This document shows, piece by piece, positions 46,249 to 55,993 of a stretch of DNA of 64,000 nt; the first letter of the stretch is position 1; the number at the start of each line of letters is the position of its first letter. The notes below the pieces were generated by a model that was not told the origin of the DNA, made no database searches, and worked only from the letters and a program-made list of their open reading frames with translations. A program made the translations under genes and the position numbers. This DNA comes from Aulostomus chinensis (lineage: Eukaryota; Chordata; Actinopteri; Syngnathiformes; Aulostomidae). The stretch covers positions 6,453,501 through 6,517,500 of the forward strand of contig JBBMOA010000004.1 in NCBI GenBank assembly GCA_037954235.1, written 5' to 3'.

Positions 46249-49200
46249 TCCTGCCAGCTGTTCAGAACAAAGTGGACAAACTAGTTGTAATAAGTCCTTC
46301 TTGCTGAACGATGTGTGGATGTGAGGTCGGAGCTCCACAGCTCCACTACCAACCCCCTCCTGAGAGAAGCCTCGCTGATGATTGGTTTGCTCTAACAGGA
46401 CATCGCTCGTGGGGGGTGAGGAGAAGTAAGACCCGCCGTCGAGGGGGGGGGGATTAGTTCCACAACCCACTCGGTGCGTGCAGAAGCCAAGCAGTGAGCC
46501 GTCAGGTTAATCTGTTAGCGCCTGAATGTCCAGCAGACGGAACAAACAGCCAAGAAGGACAGAAACTCTAGACCACAAGATGAGTCCTGAAGGGGGGGGG
46601 GGGGGGGGGAGACAGAGAGACACAGACAGAGAGAGAGAGAGAGAGGGCGCCAGTTTCTCTCTGGTTCTTCATTTGAGGGTCTCCTCTTTCATAGCCAAGG
46701 TTCCAGGCTTCGCGTGGTTCACAGGTTCTACTGTGTATTCTTTCTGTACAGTATGCAAATCAGTTGCCGCCACCCTGACGAAGGAGCTGCTGAGATCGCC
46801 GAGGGTGCTGCCATGGTTACGAACGGTCAACCAGGAAGTTCCAACACCATCTGAACCACCTTCCAATAAACCGGAGAGGCGTAGCACCAGAGAGATCCTA
46901 AACCCGGGAGGAAGCTAGCGGGGTTGAACGCTCCTTTTGTCGGTCCCGTCAGGCCCCCTGACCACATGGATCAGTTCTAGCCTGTAAAGGGGACCTCCAG
47001 TGACATCACGTATTCTTCAGACGGCTTCTGTCTTTGTCTCAAACTCCCCAAACCAACCCTGACGACTAAACCTCAGAGAAAACTGATGATGCCGCAGCTG
47101 TGACCAGGTCCGCAGCCGCAGTCTGACATCGAGTCCTGGTTTTCTGAAGACGGTGGAGGGTGAAATCCAGCAGGCCACGCAGGGAAGTAGAGCTCAGCGC
47201 GTCAGGACTTCATCGGCCTGCGTGGACATTTGTGAACTTTGATTGGCTCTGGCGGTCGTCTGGGCACAGACGAGCGCTGCGCTCCACCTCCTTTACGCCA
47301 CTCTGAGCAGTCAGTGGAAGCAGACGACCAACAGAACCACAAAGGAACCGGTCCAGGTGTCAGTGCTGGAGGTCCAGTTCCCTCCACCCAGGAGCTGAAA
47401 ATACTGTAAAGTTTTGGTCTACGGAGTAAAACGCAGCAGTAAAGACTACGTTCCTTCCTTTCTCCCTTGACGACTCTCACTGAAGCTTCTCTGCCACAAA
47501 ACCGGATTTGTATCCTTGAATGTTCTTCGACTTCACGAGAACGAGATCAGGCGTGACGACGACGACTGTGGAATAATTCCAACACTGGAAGTAACAAAAG
47601 CTCTGAGACAGTCGGCCAGCTCCCGTCATTTCTGACCAAATGAAGGTGAAATGCTGCTGATGTCAGTAAAAGTTCTCAATGCAGCACCGCCGTTAGCAGT
47701 GGTTCTCATCTAAGCGTATTTTGGTTCTCGACACGTTCTTAAAACTCACTGTCAGGGGAGGAACAACCCTTTTGTCTCTGGATTATAAAACTCAGATGAC
47801 TGGCGTCTGTCGACTGATTTTCATACTGCACAAACATGAAGAGGATCCAGGTTTGGGACCAGGTGTACCTGACAGGTTGGGAACTCGCCGGGACAAACAC
47901 TGATCACTGCTCTGGTCACAGAGCGCTGATGATGGGGGGCTAAGCGTCCGTCCCCAGAGAGAGACAATTGACAGAGGACAGGAAGCAGCTGGTGACTGTG
48001 AGGACACGCAGGGACAGACGGGACAGTAAGGACATGCTGACACACCAGCCAGGTGTTAGAGAGGCAGAGCACAGCAGGCACACAGCACCCAGTCAGTGGA
48101 CCTGAGGGAAGACTGCAGGACCTCAGAGCCACAGGCTGACTCTTGCTTATTAGGTGCAGCAGATTGAAGCCCGACATGGCTGCTGGAGGAGAACCTAGAA
48201 CCAAACCAGAACCGCCCCTCTGCAGGGCTACAACCAGGACCGGGCTGCATGAGGAGGAGCAGACAGAGAGAGAGAGAGAGACAACACAAGACAGCACAGG
48301 TCAAGATACCGAACACCACCAGACGCCAGATGGAGAACACAAGCACTCGTCACCGCCGCCGCTCCGAGTCATGCAGAATGAGGAACACACACCTAGAACA
48401 ACAAACTGCATTAGAACCGGTTCTAGATGAGGGACGACACGCGTGCAGCTGCTGATGGCCACAAATCCCGATGAGCTCTGACGTCTCTGATCCAAGGTTG
48501 AGCGACACAGAAGGAACCTGAGCTGGAAACGTAAGCTTCCGTTTCCCTTTGTGACCAAAAAAACACATGAACAAACATCGCCGGAGACGTGGGAGGCCGA
48601 GCTGGTGGAGATCTGAGTGTGTGTGTGAGTGTGTGAGCGTGAGAGAGAGAGAGAGAGCTGGGCAAACGTCCATGTAATCATGAGAAAACCTCAGTAAGGA
48701 GCTGCGACCACAGCTGGTTAATATTAATGATGATCATCATCATAATCCAGAAATACACAGACGTAGGATGTTAGTGACATCACACCAGGGCGGGAATATG
48801 AAGACAGAATCGTTAAAAAGCCCCGTGTGTCTGCGTGGACGGCAACGCACACGCCATTCATGAGCCGCTGCCACCCTGGGCGTTGTGGCTGACGCGGTCA
48901 GACAACTCCCAGTTAGAGTTTCTTGAAATTTTTGAACAAATCTGACGGATTTTTTGTTTTACGCAGAAACAGGAACAAAACTGCTAGTTGCTGAACTTTC
49001 ATATTGTTGACACATGACTGCGCCGACAAGGACAGACGCATCACGGATTCACTTCCGGAAAATGTCGGCTCCACCGCCAACAAAAAAATTCCAACATTTT
49101 GCGGTGAAACTGCTGAGTTTTTGTGACTGAAGTGCAGGAAGCTCGAAGGTGTCGAGCCTCTGCGTCGTTTGCGTTCATTAATCAAGAACTCACATTAATG

Positions 49201-52200
49201 AGCAGCAATGTGCTTTGAGGAGGAGAACCTCTCCCATAACAACGGTTTCTGGCTTATTTAGTTTCAAGCAGCTTTTCCAGAACCTGCTGACGTAGAACAA
49301 CGCTGCGACTCTGCAGCCGCCCGAAGGCCACGCCACTCGCCCGGCGACCCGGAGCTCGCCAGCCTGGCTGCGTGTCGGGATATCAGTTACATGGTGAACA
49401 GATGTTTCATCCGAAGCTCGTGCTAAGGAAGTTTAGCATGTCTTGCTTCTTCTTTTCTATGCGTTCTTGTCATTTCATGAACAAACGTTCCGAGCAGGAG
49501 CCCGGCCTTCACCTGCTCTGCTGTGCTTCCCTCGCTAGCTGAGAGAAGCTAACGAAGCAGTGACGGGAGGTCGTCACTACAAATGAAACATTACATCAAA
49601 ACCTTCCATTCATGCGTCTGTAGTCGTTTTTCTGTTCACAAAATTAAAAACGTAGAACGAAAACCCTACACTGAAGCCACAGATGCCTGCGGCGTTTCCA
49701 GCATCCTCAGCGGCGTTCAGCTGAGCTCCAGCTGATCCTGCGGGGACCCACCAAAGCTTCCCAGCGTCTGCTACCACATCCATTGTTCAGAATAAAGTTA
49801 CTTTCTGAAGCAACTGTGACTGAGAACCCGAGGAGAACACTGGCGTCTTACTGGACGCGAGGAAGGAGGCGCAGCTCCAACTATGAGCTGCTATTGGCTG
49901 ATCACAGGTCTACGCTACAGCCGGCGTCCGTGTGACCACCCTGTTCTGAACAGCGCTAACAGGCAGGCCTTTGCTGGCTAACGTGGATGTGCATCTCAGT
50001 GGCGGGACTCTACCTAGCAGAGTGGCCGGCAGCACCGGGCGGCAGGCTGAGACGCTGCCTTGCCCGACGGCGTGATGCAGGACCGCCGAGAGCCCCCGTC
50101 TGAGGAGGACAGCCATGACACACGGTCACACAGGAGCACAGCAGCTGGATTATTCTGGACCCTCACGCGGTCCACTCCTGCGACTGATGATGTCACTGCA
50201 GCCCAGGTAGCGTCATGCACGTTGGTGATCTGCTCAAAGGTGGATAGAGTGGTTAGAACTGGGATGACATCAGAACGAGCGAGCGAGCGCGAACTACCCA
50301 GGTGAACGTTCCAACCTCCCAGAGTCCCAGGTGGCTTCAGGTGCATGTTAACTACAGAACCGGTTCAGTTCTGGGGCTTGTTACCGACACAAAGCTGCAG
50401 GTAATACCAGGTTTGCTCTGAACCTCGGCGCCGGCGAGGCTGCAGTGCCTCAGAACTACAAGATGGCTGCAGATCAACAGCTAACGTTAGCCCTGAGTGT
50501 AGCCGCCTACCCGGAACCCTGCTGAGGCGGGGAGAACCCGGCCGTGTCTCAGATCGGCTTCAGGAAGAAGGAAAGTGTCAAGAGTTCGGAATTAAGTTCT
50601 GCATCTTTGTCCACGGACGTTTTGCGTGATGGCCGAGGTGAACTCCGAGAGGGTAGGGGCTGCTGTTGCTATGGAGATGCTAGTCAGGGGACTCAAATCA
50701 GAGCTGCAGCAAATTCCTCTGCTTTATGGCACAAAACGCTGCAACTTGTGTTTGCTAACTGTAGCCTAACAGGCGCTGTTGAATCAGCAGCGTCCACCTG
50801 AGGTCCCGAAGCCAAACCGTCTTAGTGGTGACGGCTCGTCTGATCCCCTGAAGTCTGACGCTCGCAGCCTGTAGAGGTGGAATAACGAGCTTCAGAAGTG
50901 ATTCCAGCTGCAGAAGAGCGCCGACACTGAGTTGGGTTCCATTTCTACAGCAAAAATGAACGGAATTCCAAGTTTCGGAAGTGGGGCGGCTGACATACTT
51001 CTATTCATCCAGGCTTGACACATTTGAAGGCGGACGGATGAAGCCGGGAGGCACAGCTCTCTGAGGCTCTGAGGTAAACACATCCACCCTCATGACCTTA
51101 TATGGTCCTGTTTCCATCTCTGGGACTAAAATCGCCCTTCAGCAGCAGAATTCCACCACAGGACACATCAGCAGGACCAGCGCCGGAGCCCCAAGGCACA
51201 CGGGGACCGGCCACGCCTCTCATTGAGAACCGACATTATTTTAGAACTATTCACCCGAACCACGAAAAAGAAACAGGAAAAATGAGATCATGGGATGAAT
51301 CATGTGGGACGAGTGTTTCATCAAAAAATGACTTGAACGGCCGCAGAGCTCGGTTTCATTTCCTCCGCTGACTTTTCGGCGAATCCTGATGTGAAGGTTT
51401 CCGTGCGCTGCGTGGGACTCCGGTTTGCTGTGGAATTAAAAGTTGCGGGTCACGTGTGTGTTGACCACTTTGTTGTTTCATGCAACTTGAAAGCGATGCC
51501 AGTGGCGAGGTCCAGATTGTTGCTGTCGCCAATCATGTTTCTGCTGCCTGGCTCCTCCCACTTGATCAGGAAACTCAAAATGACGGAGTGGCGAGTTCAG
51601 TTAATATTGTCATGAGACATAGCTGACGCTTAGACTTATGGGTAGCGTAGTAATCCCTAATGTCGCTAATAATTCCTGTTTGTCTCACATAAATTTGGTA
51701 GTCATGAAATGGAGGTTTCTGAGGGTGCGGATGCAGCCTGCTGACTCGTGGTCGTTCTGGCTGACAACCAACTCGCTAAATTAACCTTCTGGAAGCTTCC
51801 TGTTGAGCTCCAGGTGGCCTGGACCAAACCTGGTCCCGGCAGAACCAGCACAGGTGATCCATTAACAGAGGCTCCACTGTTCCGGCATGAAGACAATGAG
51901 TCAGCAGGCAGAGCAGCGGGACAAGCCCCGCCCCCTCCCAAAATAAACAAAGGCAGCTAAATGGAACGCAGCCATCATTCATGATTTTCTTACAATTACA
52001 TAAAAATAAAGGAATCCAAGTGAGAAAAGTTGACGGCTGTGTGGTTCTTAAACATGGAGAAGAGCTGCCACCGACGAACACATCGAGTCGTACGCTCGTT
52101 GGACATGTGACGCACTTATCGATCACTTATTGGTGTTTCTCGCTCGATAACCGATGCTCAAGTTTGAGCTCTCACGGCGAATCTGCGTCGCCGGACGCGT

Positions 52201-52739
52201 CAGTGACGTGTGAGCCCTCCAACACTCATTAACTCACTGACGACCCAACACGACCAGAACCAGACCCATGAGAGCGGAACCAGGAGAAACGTTCGATTCC
52301 GACCGGCCTGGGGACGTGGTTTGTTCGTGGGTGCGCGAGCCGCTCCGGGACGCCATGTTGACAACAGCAGCGGCGCGAGCGCGGACCTCCGAGGGAGTCC
52401 GCCAGCGACTCGGTTCCACTGTAAAACGCTAATCATAACCAGAATAGTAATTATAACAATAATTAACACGTTCAATGAGTTCAATGGCGCTGTAGCTCAC
52501 AAGCGCCTCACTCTGGAGGCAACGCGCATCTGTGACGTCACTACCTTTAAATGCTGGTGGATTTATGGTCGCAGTCTCGAAACTTTGACTCTCAACATGA
52601 AGGAAGCTGAAGTCGCGGTTCGGTCACTGCATGGAGGGAGCGACGTACCAGAGGGGAGCAGCAGGAGCAGCGCGGCGGTCACAGTCAGGCGGAGGTGCCG
52701 GCCGGAGGGCGGAGGTCTGCCGGTGTCAGGTCGGAACAT
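44678..52739 (-). CDS. msrb3: msrb3, methionine-R-sulfoxide reductase B3 (ER and mitochondrial isoforms)
   Basis: Reduces methionine-R-sulfoxide in proteins and free methionine, using a zinc-stabilised MsrB fold. ER isoform exons are 52,739-52,649; 46,062-45,954; 45,787-45,710; 45,592-45,564; 45,251-45,154; 44,851-44,678. All phases join and give 192 residues, the length I know for human MSRB3A. The mitochondrial isoform replaces the first exon with 48,177-48,102 (187 residues). Zinc ligands are two CxxC pairs at residues 84/87 (CVVC) and 133/136 (CSQC). The catalytic Cys is 156 in RYCINSASLAF, with the GAHLGH and DDGPRPTGKR motifs before it. The tail is Ser/Ala-rich and ends in KTEL, an ER-retention signal corresponding to KAEL in human. 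Human MSRB3 is a deafness gene. Confidence 0.97.
45154..45251 (-). CDS. msrb3: msrb3 exon with the WPSF and HRVE motifs
   Basis: Acceptor ATGTGCTCAG, donor GTAGGA, 98 bp. It encodes WPSFFDLLRDK, DDFSYGMHRVE and the CSQ half of the second zinc pair. Confidence 0.97.
45564..45592 (-). CDS. msrb3: msrb3 29-bp micro-exon
   Basis: Acceptor TTTCCACAG, donor GTGAGT. It encodes SKTKFDSGS. The phase fits both neighbours, and the encoded motif (TKFDSGSGWPSF across the junction) is an MsrB signature. Confidence 0.96.
45692..45709 (-). repeat. msrb3: TG microsatellite forming the 5' splice site of msrb3
   Basis: The exon ending at 45,710 (TTCAG) is followed directly by GTGTGTGTGTGTGTGTGAGA in transcript sense, so the donor itself is part of the repeat. 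Confidence 0.9.
45710..45787 (-). CDS. msrb3: msrb3 exon with the first zinc CxxC
   Basis: Acceptor CTGCTCAG, 78 bp. It encodes AFTGEFTHHKEDGTYTCVVC and GAPLF. Confidence 0.97.
45954..46062 (-). CDS. msrb3: msrb3 first shared exon
   Basis: Acceptor CTGGTCCTCAG, donor GTGGGA, 109 bp. It encodes ARRTKKTWPVSFPEEEM and RKRLTPLQYHVTQERGTE. Two leading bases accept the single G left by either alternative first exon. Confidence 0.97.
46219..46248 (+). repeat. (GT)n microsatellite in an msrb3 intron
   Basis: About 14 GT units, 157 bp upstream of the first shared exon in transcript sense, where it reads as AC. Confidence 0.9.
46250..48100. other. msrb3 intron between mitochondrial first exon and shared exons
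   Basis: No other gene seen; only the G run and GA-rich stretches noted separately. Confidence 0.55.
46592..46609 (+). repeat. Run of 18 G
   Basis: G18 followed by GACAGAGAGA repeats, in an msrb3 intron. Confidence 0.9.
48102..48177 (-). CDS. msrb3: msrb3 alternative first exon, mitochondrial presequence
   Basis: ATG in AGCAGCCATGTCGG. It encodes MSGFNLLHLISKSQPVAL and RSCSLPS, then a single G before donor GTCCAC, which joins the shared exon to give Gly31-equivalent. The peptide is basic, Ser-rich and lacks acidic residues. It closely resembles the known human MSRB3B N-terminus. Its promoter must lie just above 48.2 kb. Confidence 0.93.
48180..52640. other. msrb3 intron 1
   Basis: No other gene assigned. 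A minus-strand frame at 49,910-50,116 looks like a mitochondrial presequence but lacks a clear donor in the right phase. GA repeats lie near 48,266 and 48,641. Confidence 0.5.
52649..52739 (-). CDS. msrb3: msrb3 first exon, ER signal peptide
   Basis: ATG in CCAGCCGATGTTCC. It encodes a 30-residue leader with a basic n-region (SGRHLRL) and a hydrophobic core (TVTAALLLLLPSG), then a single G before donor GTACGT. That G joins the shared exon in the same phase as the mitochondrial first exon. Together with the C-terminal KTEL it predicts ER residence. The family assignment of this exon rests on phase, position and signal-peptide character. Confidence 0.88.
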
Positions 52740-52845
52740 CGGCTGGACCAGGCGGAGGCTCGCGGCTCCCGGCTGGAGTGACAGCGGACCTGCGGATCTC
52801 CTATTATGGCCGCGACCCCGGCGGGTTTTTTTCCCTCACTAACTT

Positions 52846-52853
52846 TATTTATA
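52846..52853 (-). promoter_or_regulatory. msrb3: TATA-like box of the msrb3 ER promoter
   Basis: TATAAATA on the minus strand, 107 bp upstream of the ER-isoform ATG, inside a CpG-rich block (about 52,300-53,050). Position and context suit a core promoter. Confidence 0.5.
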
Positions 52854-53049
52854 AGAGCGACTTATATAGTTGAGCTGCTAGACCACGTGACTAGGGCTCG
52901 CGGGCACCGACACGTGATATGTGGTGGGGGGAGGGGGTGTATGATGAGGCGACAAAGCGGCGGAGGAGACGCGAGTTACAGCGAATTCTGTCTGCGCGCT
53001 CAGTTACGTGCACCTCGCGGGAGCGCGCACGTTTAAATTTAAAGGGGAA

Positions 53050-54156
53050 TTTAAGGGTTTGTTTTTTTCCAACCTGGACCAGGTTTTCCCAACTTTATCA
53101 GTTTAAGCTCGAGACAGAAGTGAGTTTGAAGTCCCCTTCCCAGCAGGTGTCTACCCTCTGGAGCAGCACCATCCCAGTCCCTGTGGACTGGTTGGTGACC
53201 AGTTGCCCCGGTGGTTTACATCACGGCGGCCTGCGGCCTGTGGGCAGAACTCCACCTGAAGTCTCAAAAATCAGAATTTTCGCCCCTCACTCAGATGAAG
53301 AAGTTGGAGAAGCAGTCTGTGAGGTCATCAGCGATGATAAACAAGACTCCACCTCCACTTCCTTGGTGTGAGCCTTCTCAAGCCTGCAATCAATCAAACA
53401 CACACGATGGAAAAAGCTGCGTATAATAACACATAGTACAATGTACTATTACTACTGCTACACGTTAGAGTACAAGAAATAGATTCTAGGATTTGATGCA
53501 GGCACAAGTCTGGAGACGGACTCGTTCACGTTCGGCTCTGTCAGAGGAAAAGTTATGTAAAGATTTCTTCTTCTGTCGGTTGCAGAGCCAGACGAGAAGA
53601 TGGAGGCCCTGCCGCTTGTTAGCTTAGCTCAATGAACGCTAGCGGGTGGGCTGTGTCGCGTAGCTCTGACAGAAGTCCTTGCACTTGCCCCCAAATCGGT
53701 CTCGACAGAAACACTTGTGTATCACATTTGCTGTGAAATACTTTAAAAAATACTGTGAGCGCAGTGATTTGATGCAGTACGTGACAGTAAGAGGGTGAGG
53801 ATTACTGCGGCCCCCCCACAGACCAGCTGACTTCCTGTTAGCTGAGCACAGCAAATGTCGTGGGTGGGATTGCGAGCATTCCTGCCGCCAGTCACCGCCT
53901 GGGCTTGACTGAGGATCCGGGTGTCAGCCATGATGAGCAGCAGTCACATGACCGTCTACTTTTGTTGACAGGAAGTTCAATGGAGGTTTAACGGTTAATT
54001 TAAATTATTCAGTTAAGTGTAGTGATGTCCACGGGGCAGTTAGAGAGAAAAGGGTATTTGATGACTTTGGCAGAGGTATGCTAACATGTCCCATCCATTA
54101 CCACTCATTGTGCTAAGCTAACTAGCGGTCAGCTGGTCTCCGTGGGTCCCAGCTCC

Positions 54157-54194
<38 letters not shown>

Positions 54195-54270
54195 TGAGGG
54201 AGACCCTGCAGGTGCATCGTTCAACTGGAGGCGAGCAAGAACAGATGCACTCAAGTACAGCGAAAACAAC
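53050..54270. other. Intergenic stretch between msrb3 promoter and lemd3 3' end
   Basis: No gene recognised. It contains a copy of a dispersed repeat at 54,078-54,130 (TATGCTAACATGTCCCATCC, GCTAAGCTAACTAGCGGTC) and a (GT)n at 54,160-54,192. Confidence 0.5.
54160..54192 (+). repeat. (GT)n microsatellite
   Basis: About 16 GT units just beyond the lemd3 3' end. Confidence 0.95.
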
Positions 54271-54293
54271 GGGCTTTTTCTGAAAGTGTTCAC

Positions 54294-54299
54294 TTTATT
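54294..54299 (-). terminator. lemd3: lemd3 polyadenylation signal
   Basis: AATAAA on the minus strand about 1.5 kb past the stop codon. The intervening AT-rich unique sequence looks like a 3'UTR. Confidence 0.5.
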
Positions 54300-55814
54300 T
54301 TGTTTTACACATCCTGACAATCGTCTGGCAGCGGATGTAAGGTCGATCCTTGATGAGGAAAAAAAGTTACGACACATATGTAACAGGTCTAGTGACATTA
54401 AATAGTAAATCACCATGGCTGATTTAAAAAACAATAATAAATAGAGAGGAGCATTTGGTTTAATATCAAAGAAAACTGCTACAAAATACCAAATCTGAAG
54501 ATGTCAAAGTCTAACAAAACTACATCTATGGCGGGCCTCACTCGCCCATGAAACCACGTTCCAACATTTAACCCCGTACATTCCCCAGCGATGCAGTGCC
54601 CGTCTTGAAAAAGCACAAATTTAAGGCACAGTTGGGTTCTTGCTGCAAACTCCTGCAGCCGCTTTTGAACAAATGTAATGTGCATCATTTTACAACTTCA
54701 CACTGCAAATACTGAATGCAACTTTCAATTCACTGCATTAGAAAAAAGATGAATTATGTCTGGCATCTCGTGGATTCTTAGTGTTTTCTGAACACGCAAG
54801 TGCTGTCAAAACACACACGCACGCACGCACGCACGCAATCAGGAATCTCCTGGAATATTTAGAGATCTTGTATTACAAACAGTCAATATATTTACAGTGC
54901 TCCCAAAAAAAAAAGACAGAAAGAATGGTAGGATCATTAGGAGAGAGGGGGAGCACTGGTAGTTCCATCGTGGCAGGAAACGTTTGTCCTGGAGGAGCAC
55001 GGACACCAAACTCCCAGTACGCCACTTGTTGGGGGCGGAGCCGGCCTGGGACGCGCCAGGTGAAGGTGGCCAGACTTGCAGAGGTAAATAATAACATAAT
55101 ACGTCATAACTGGTGAATATACTGGATTATAACAGAGGAGGAAAGCTTCAGGTGACTAATTCTGTTATACTGCACAGATGTTCAGGAGCACTGCTGGACA
55201 CCGACCCAGGAAAAAGGGACAGGTCAGACACGCAGAGACCCCCCCCACCCCCCAGCTGTTCACCTCTGGATACACACGGCTGTGAACAAGGAAAATATGA
55301 GCTTATGGTTGCCTTTTAATGCAGATTATTTGATAAAGCTTGTGCCATCATTCACGTGTATTTACAGCTCTGTTCATGCCTTCCGCATGTAACTAAATAA
55401 TAATCAAAAATAACAGGGAGTACATCAGACATGTCCAGGAAAGCAACACCCGCGCTGAGGCGTACTCTGATACATGCAGCCATTTCCATACATCAGTAAG
55501 ACAGTGAAGAGACGGGAAGAGGTGGAGTCTCGTATCTTAAATATTCCGCAGGAACTTTGCCTCTTTGTTAAAATCTGTGATATTTCTAATACGAAGATTG
55601 TAGAAAACAAACACTGCATCACTGACAGCTTCTCTGGAAAAAGATTTGGAAAAGAGAAAAACATACAAATGAAAAAAAAGCAGCAGCAGTGGCGGCGGCG
55701 GCAGCGGCAGCTCTCCCGTGACACAGACTCAAGTCTTCCCCGTCAGAGAGCCTCGACGGAGCAGCAGCAGACCGGTGCTGTGGTGCTGGGAGCGCCAGCA
55801 CGACCACGCTGAGC
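54300..55814 (-). other. lemd3: lemd3 3'UTR
   Basis: Follows the TGA at 55,815-55,817. It is unique, AT-rich and without a coherent frame. It includes a CAG/CGG-rich stretch near 55,680-55,720 and an ACGC repeat at 54,813-54,837. Its extent is inferred from the polyadenylation signal. Confidence 0.5.
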
Positions 55815-55993
55815 TCATGAGAAGCCTGAGCAGTTGGCTGAGCCGCTGGACGCCAGGCGGGGCGTAGTGTTCGTGGTGCTTGTGGTGTTCATGTGGAGGC
55901 TGGAAGCCCTCAGAGGGGTGCTGCAGCCCTGGGCCTGCGGGAAGCGCTGGTGGTACCGGTCCAAGCGCAGGTACTTCACCGTCACCAGCTTAC
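55815..55993 (-). CDS. lemd3: lemd3 terminal coding exon
   Basis: Acceptor GCATTCTACAG. It encodes the last RRM strand and a Thr/Ser-rich tail ending NCSGFS, then TGA. Confidence 0.97.

Noticed and set aside
52210..52842. 210-codon plus-strand open frame
   Set aside because: It lies antisense across the CpG-rich msrb3 promoter and ER first exon. GC-rich sequence keeps frames open, and the minus-strand exon explains the conserved content.
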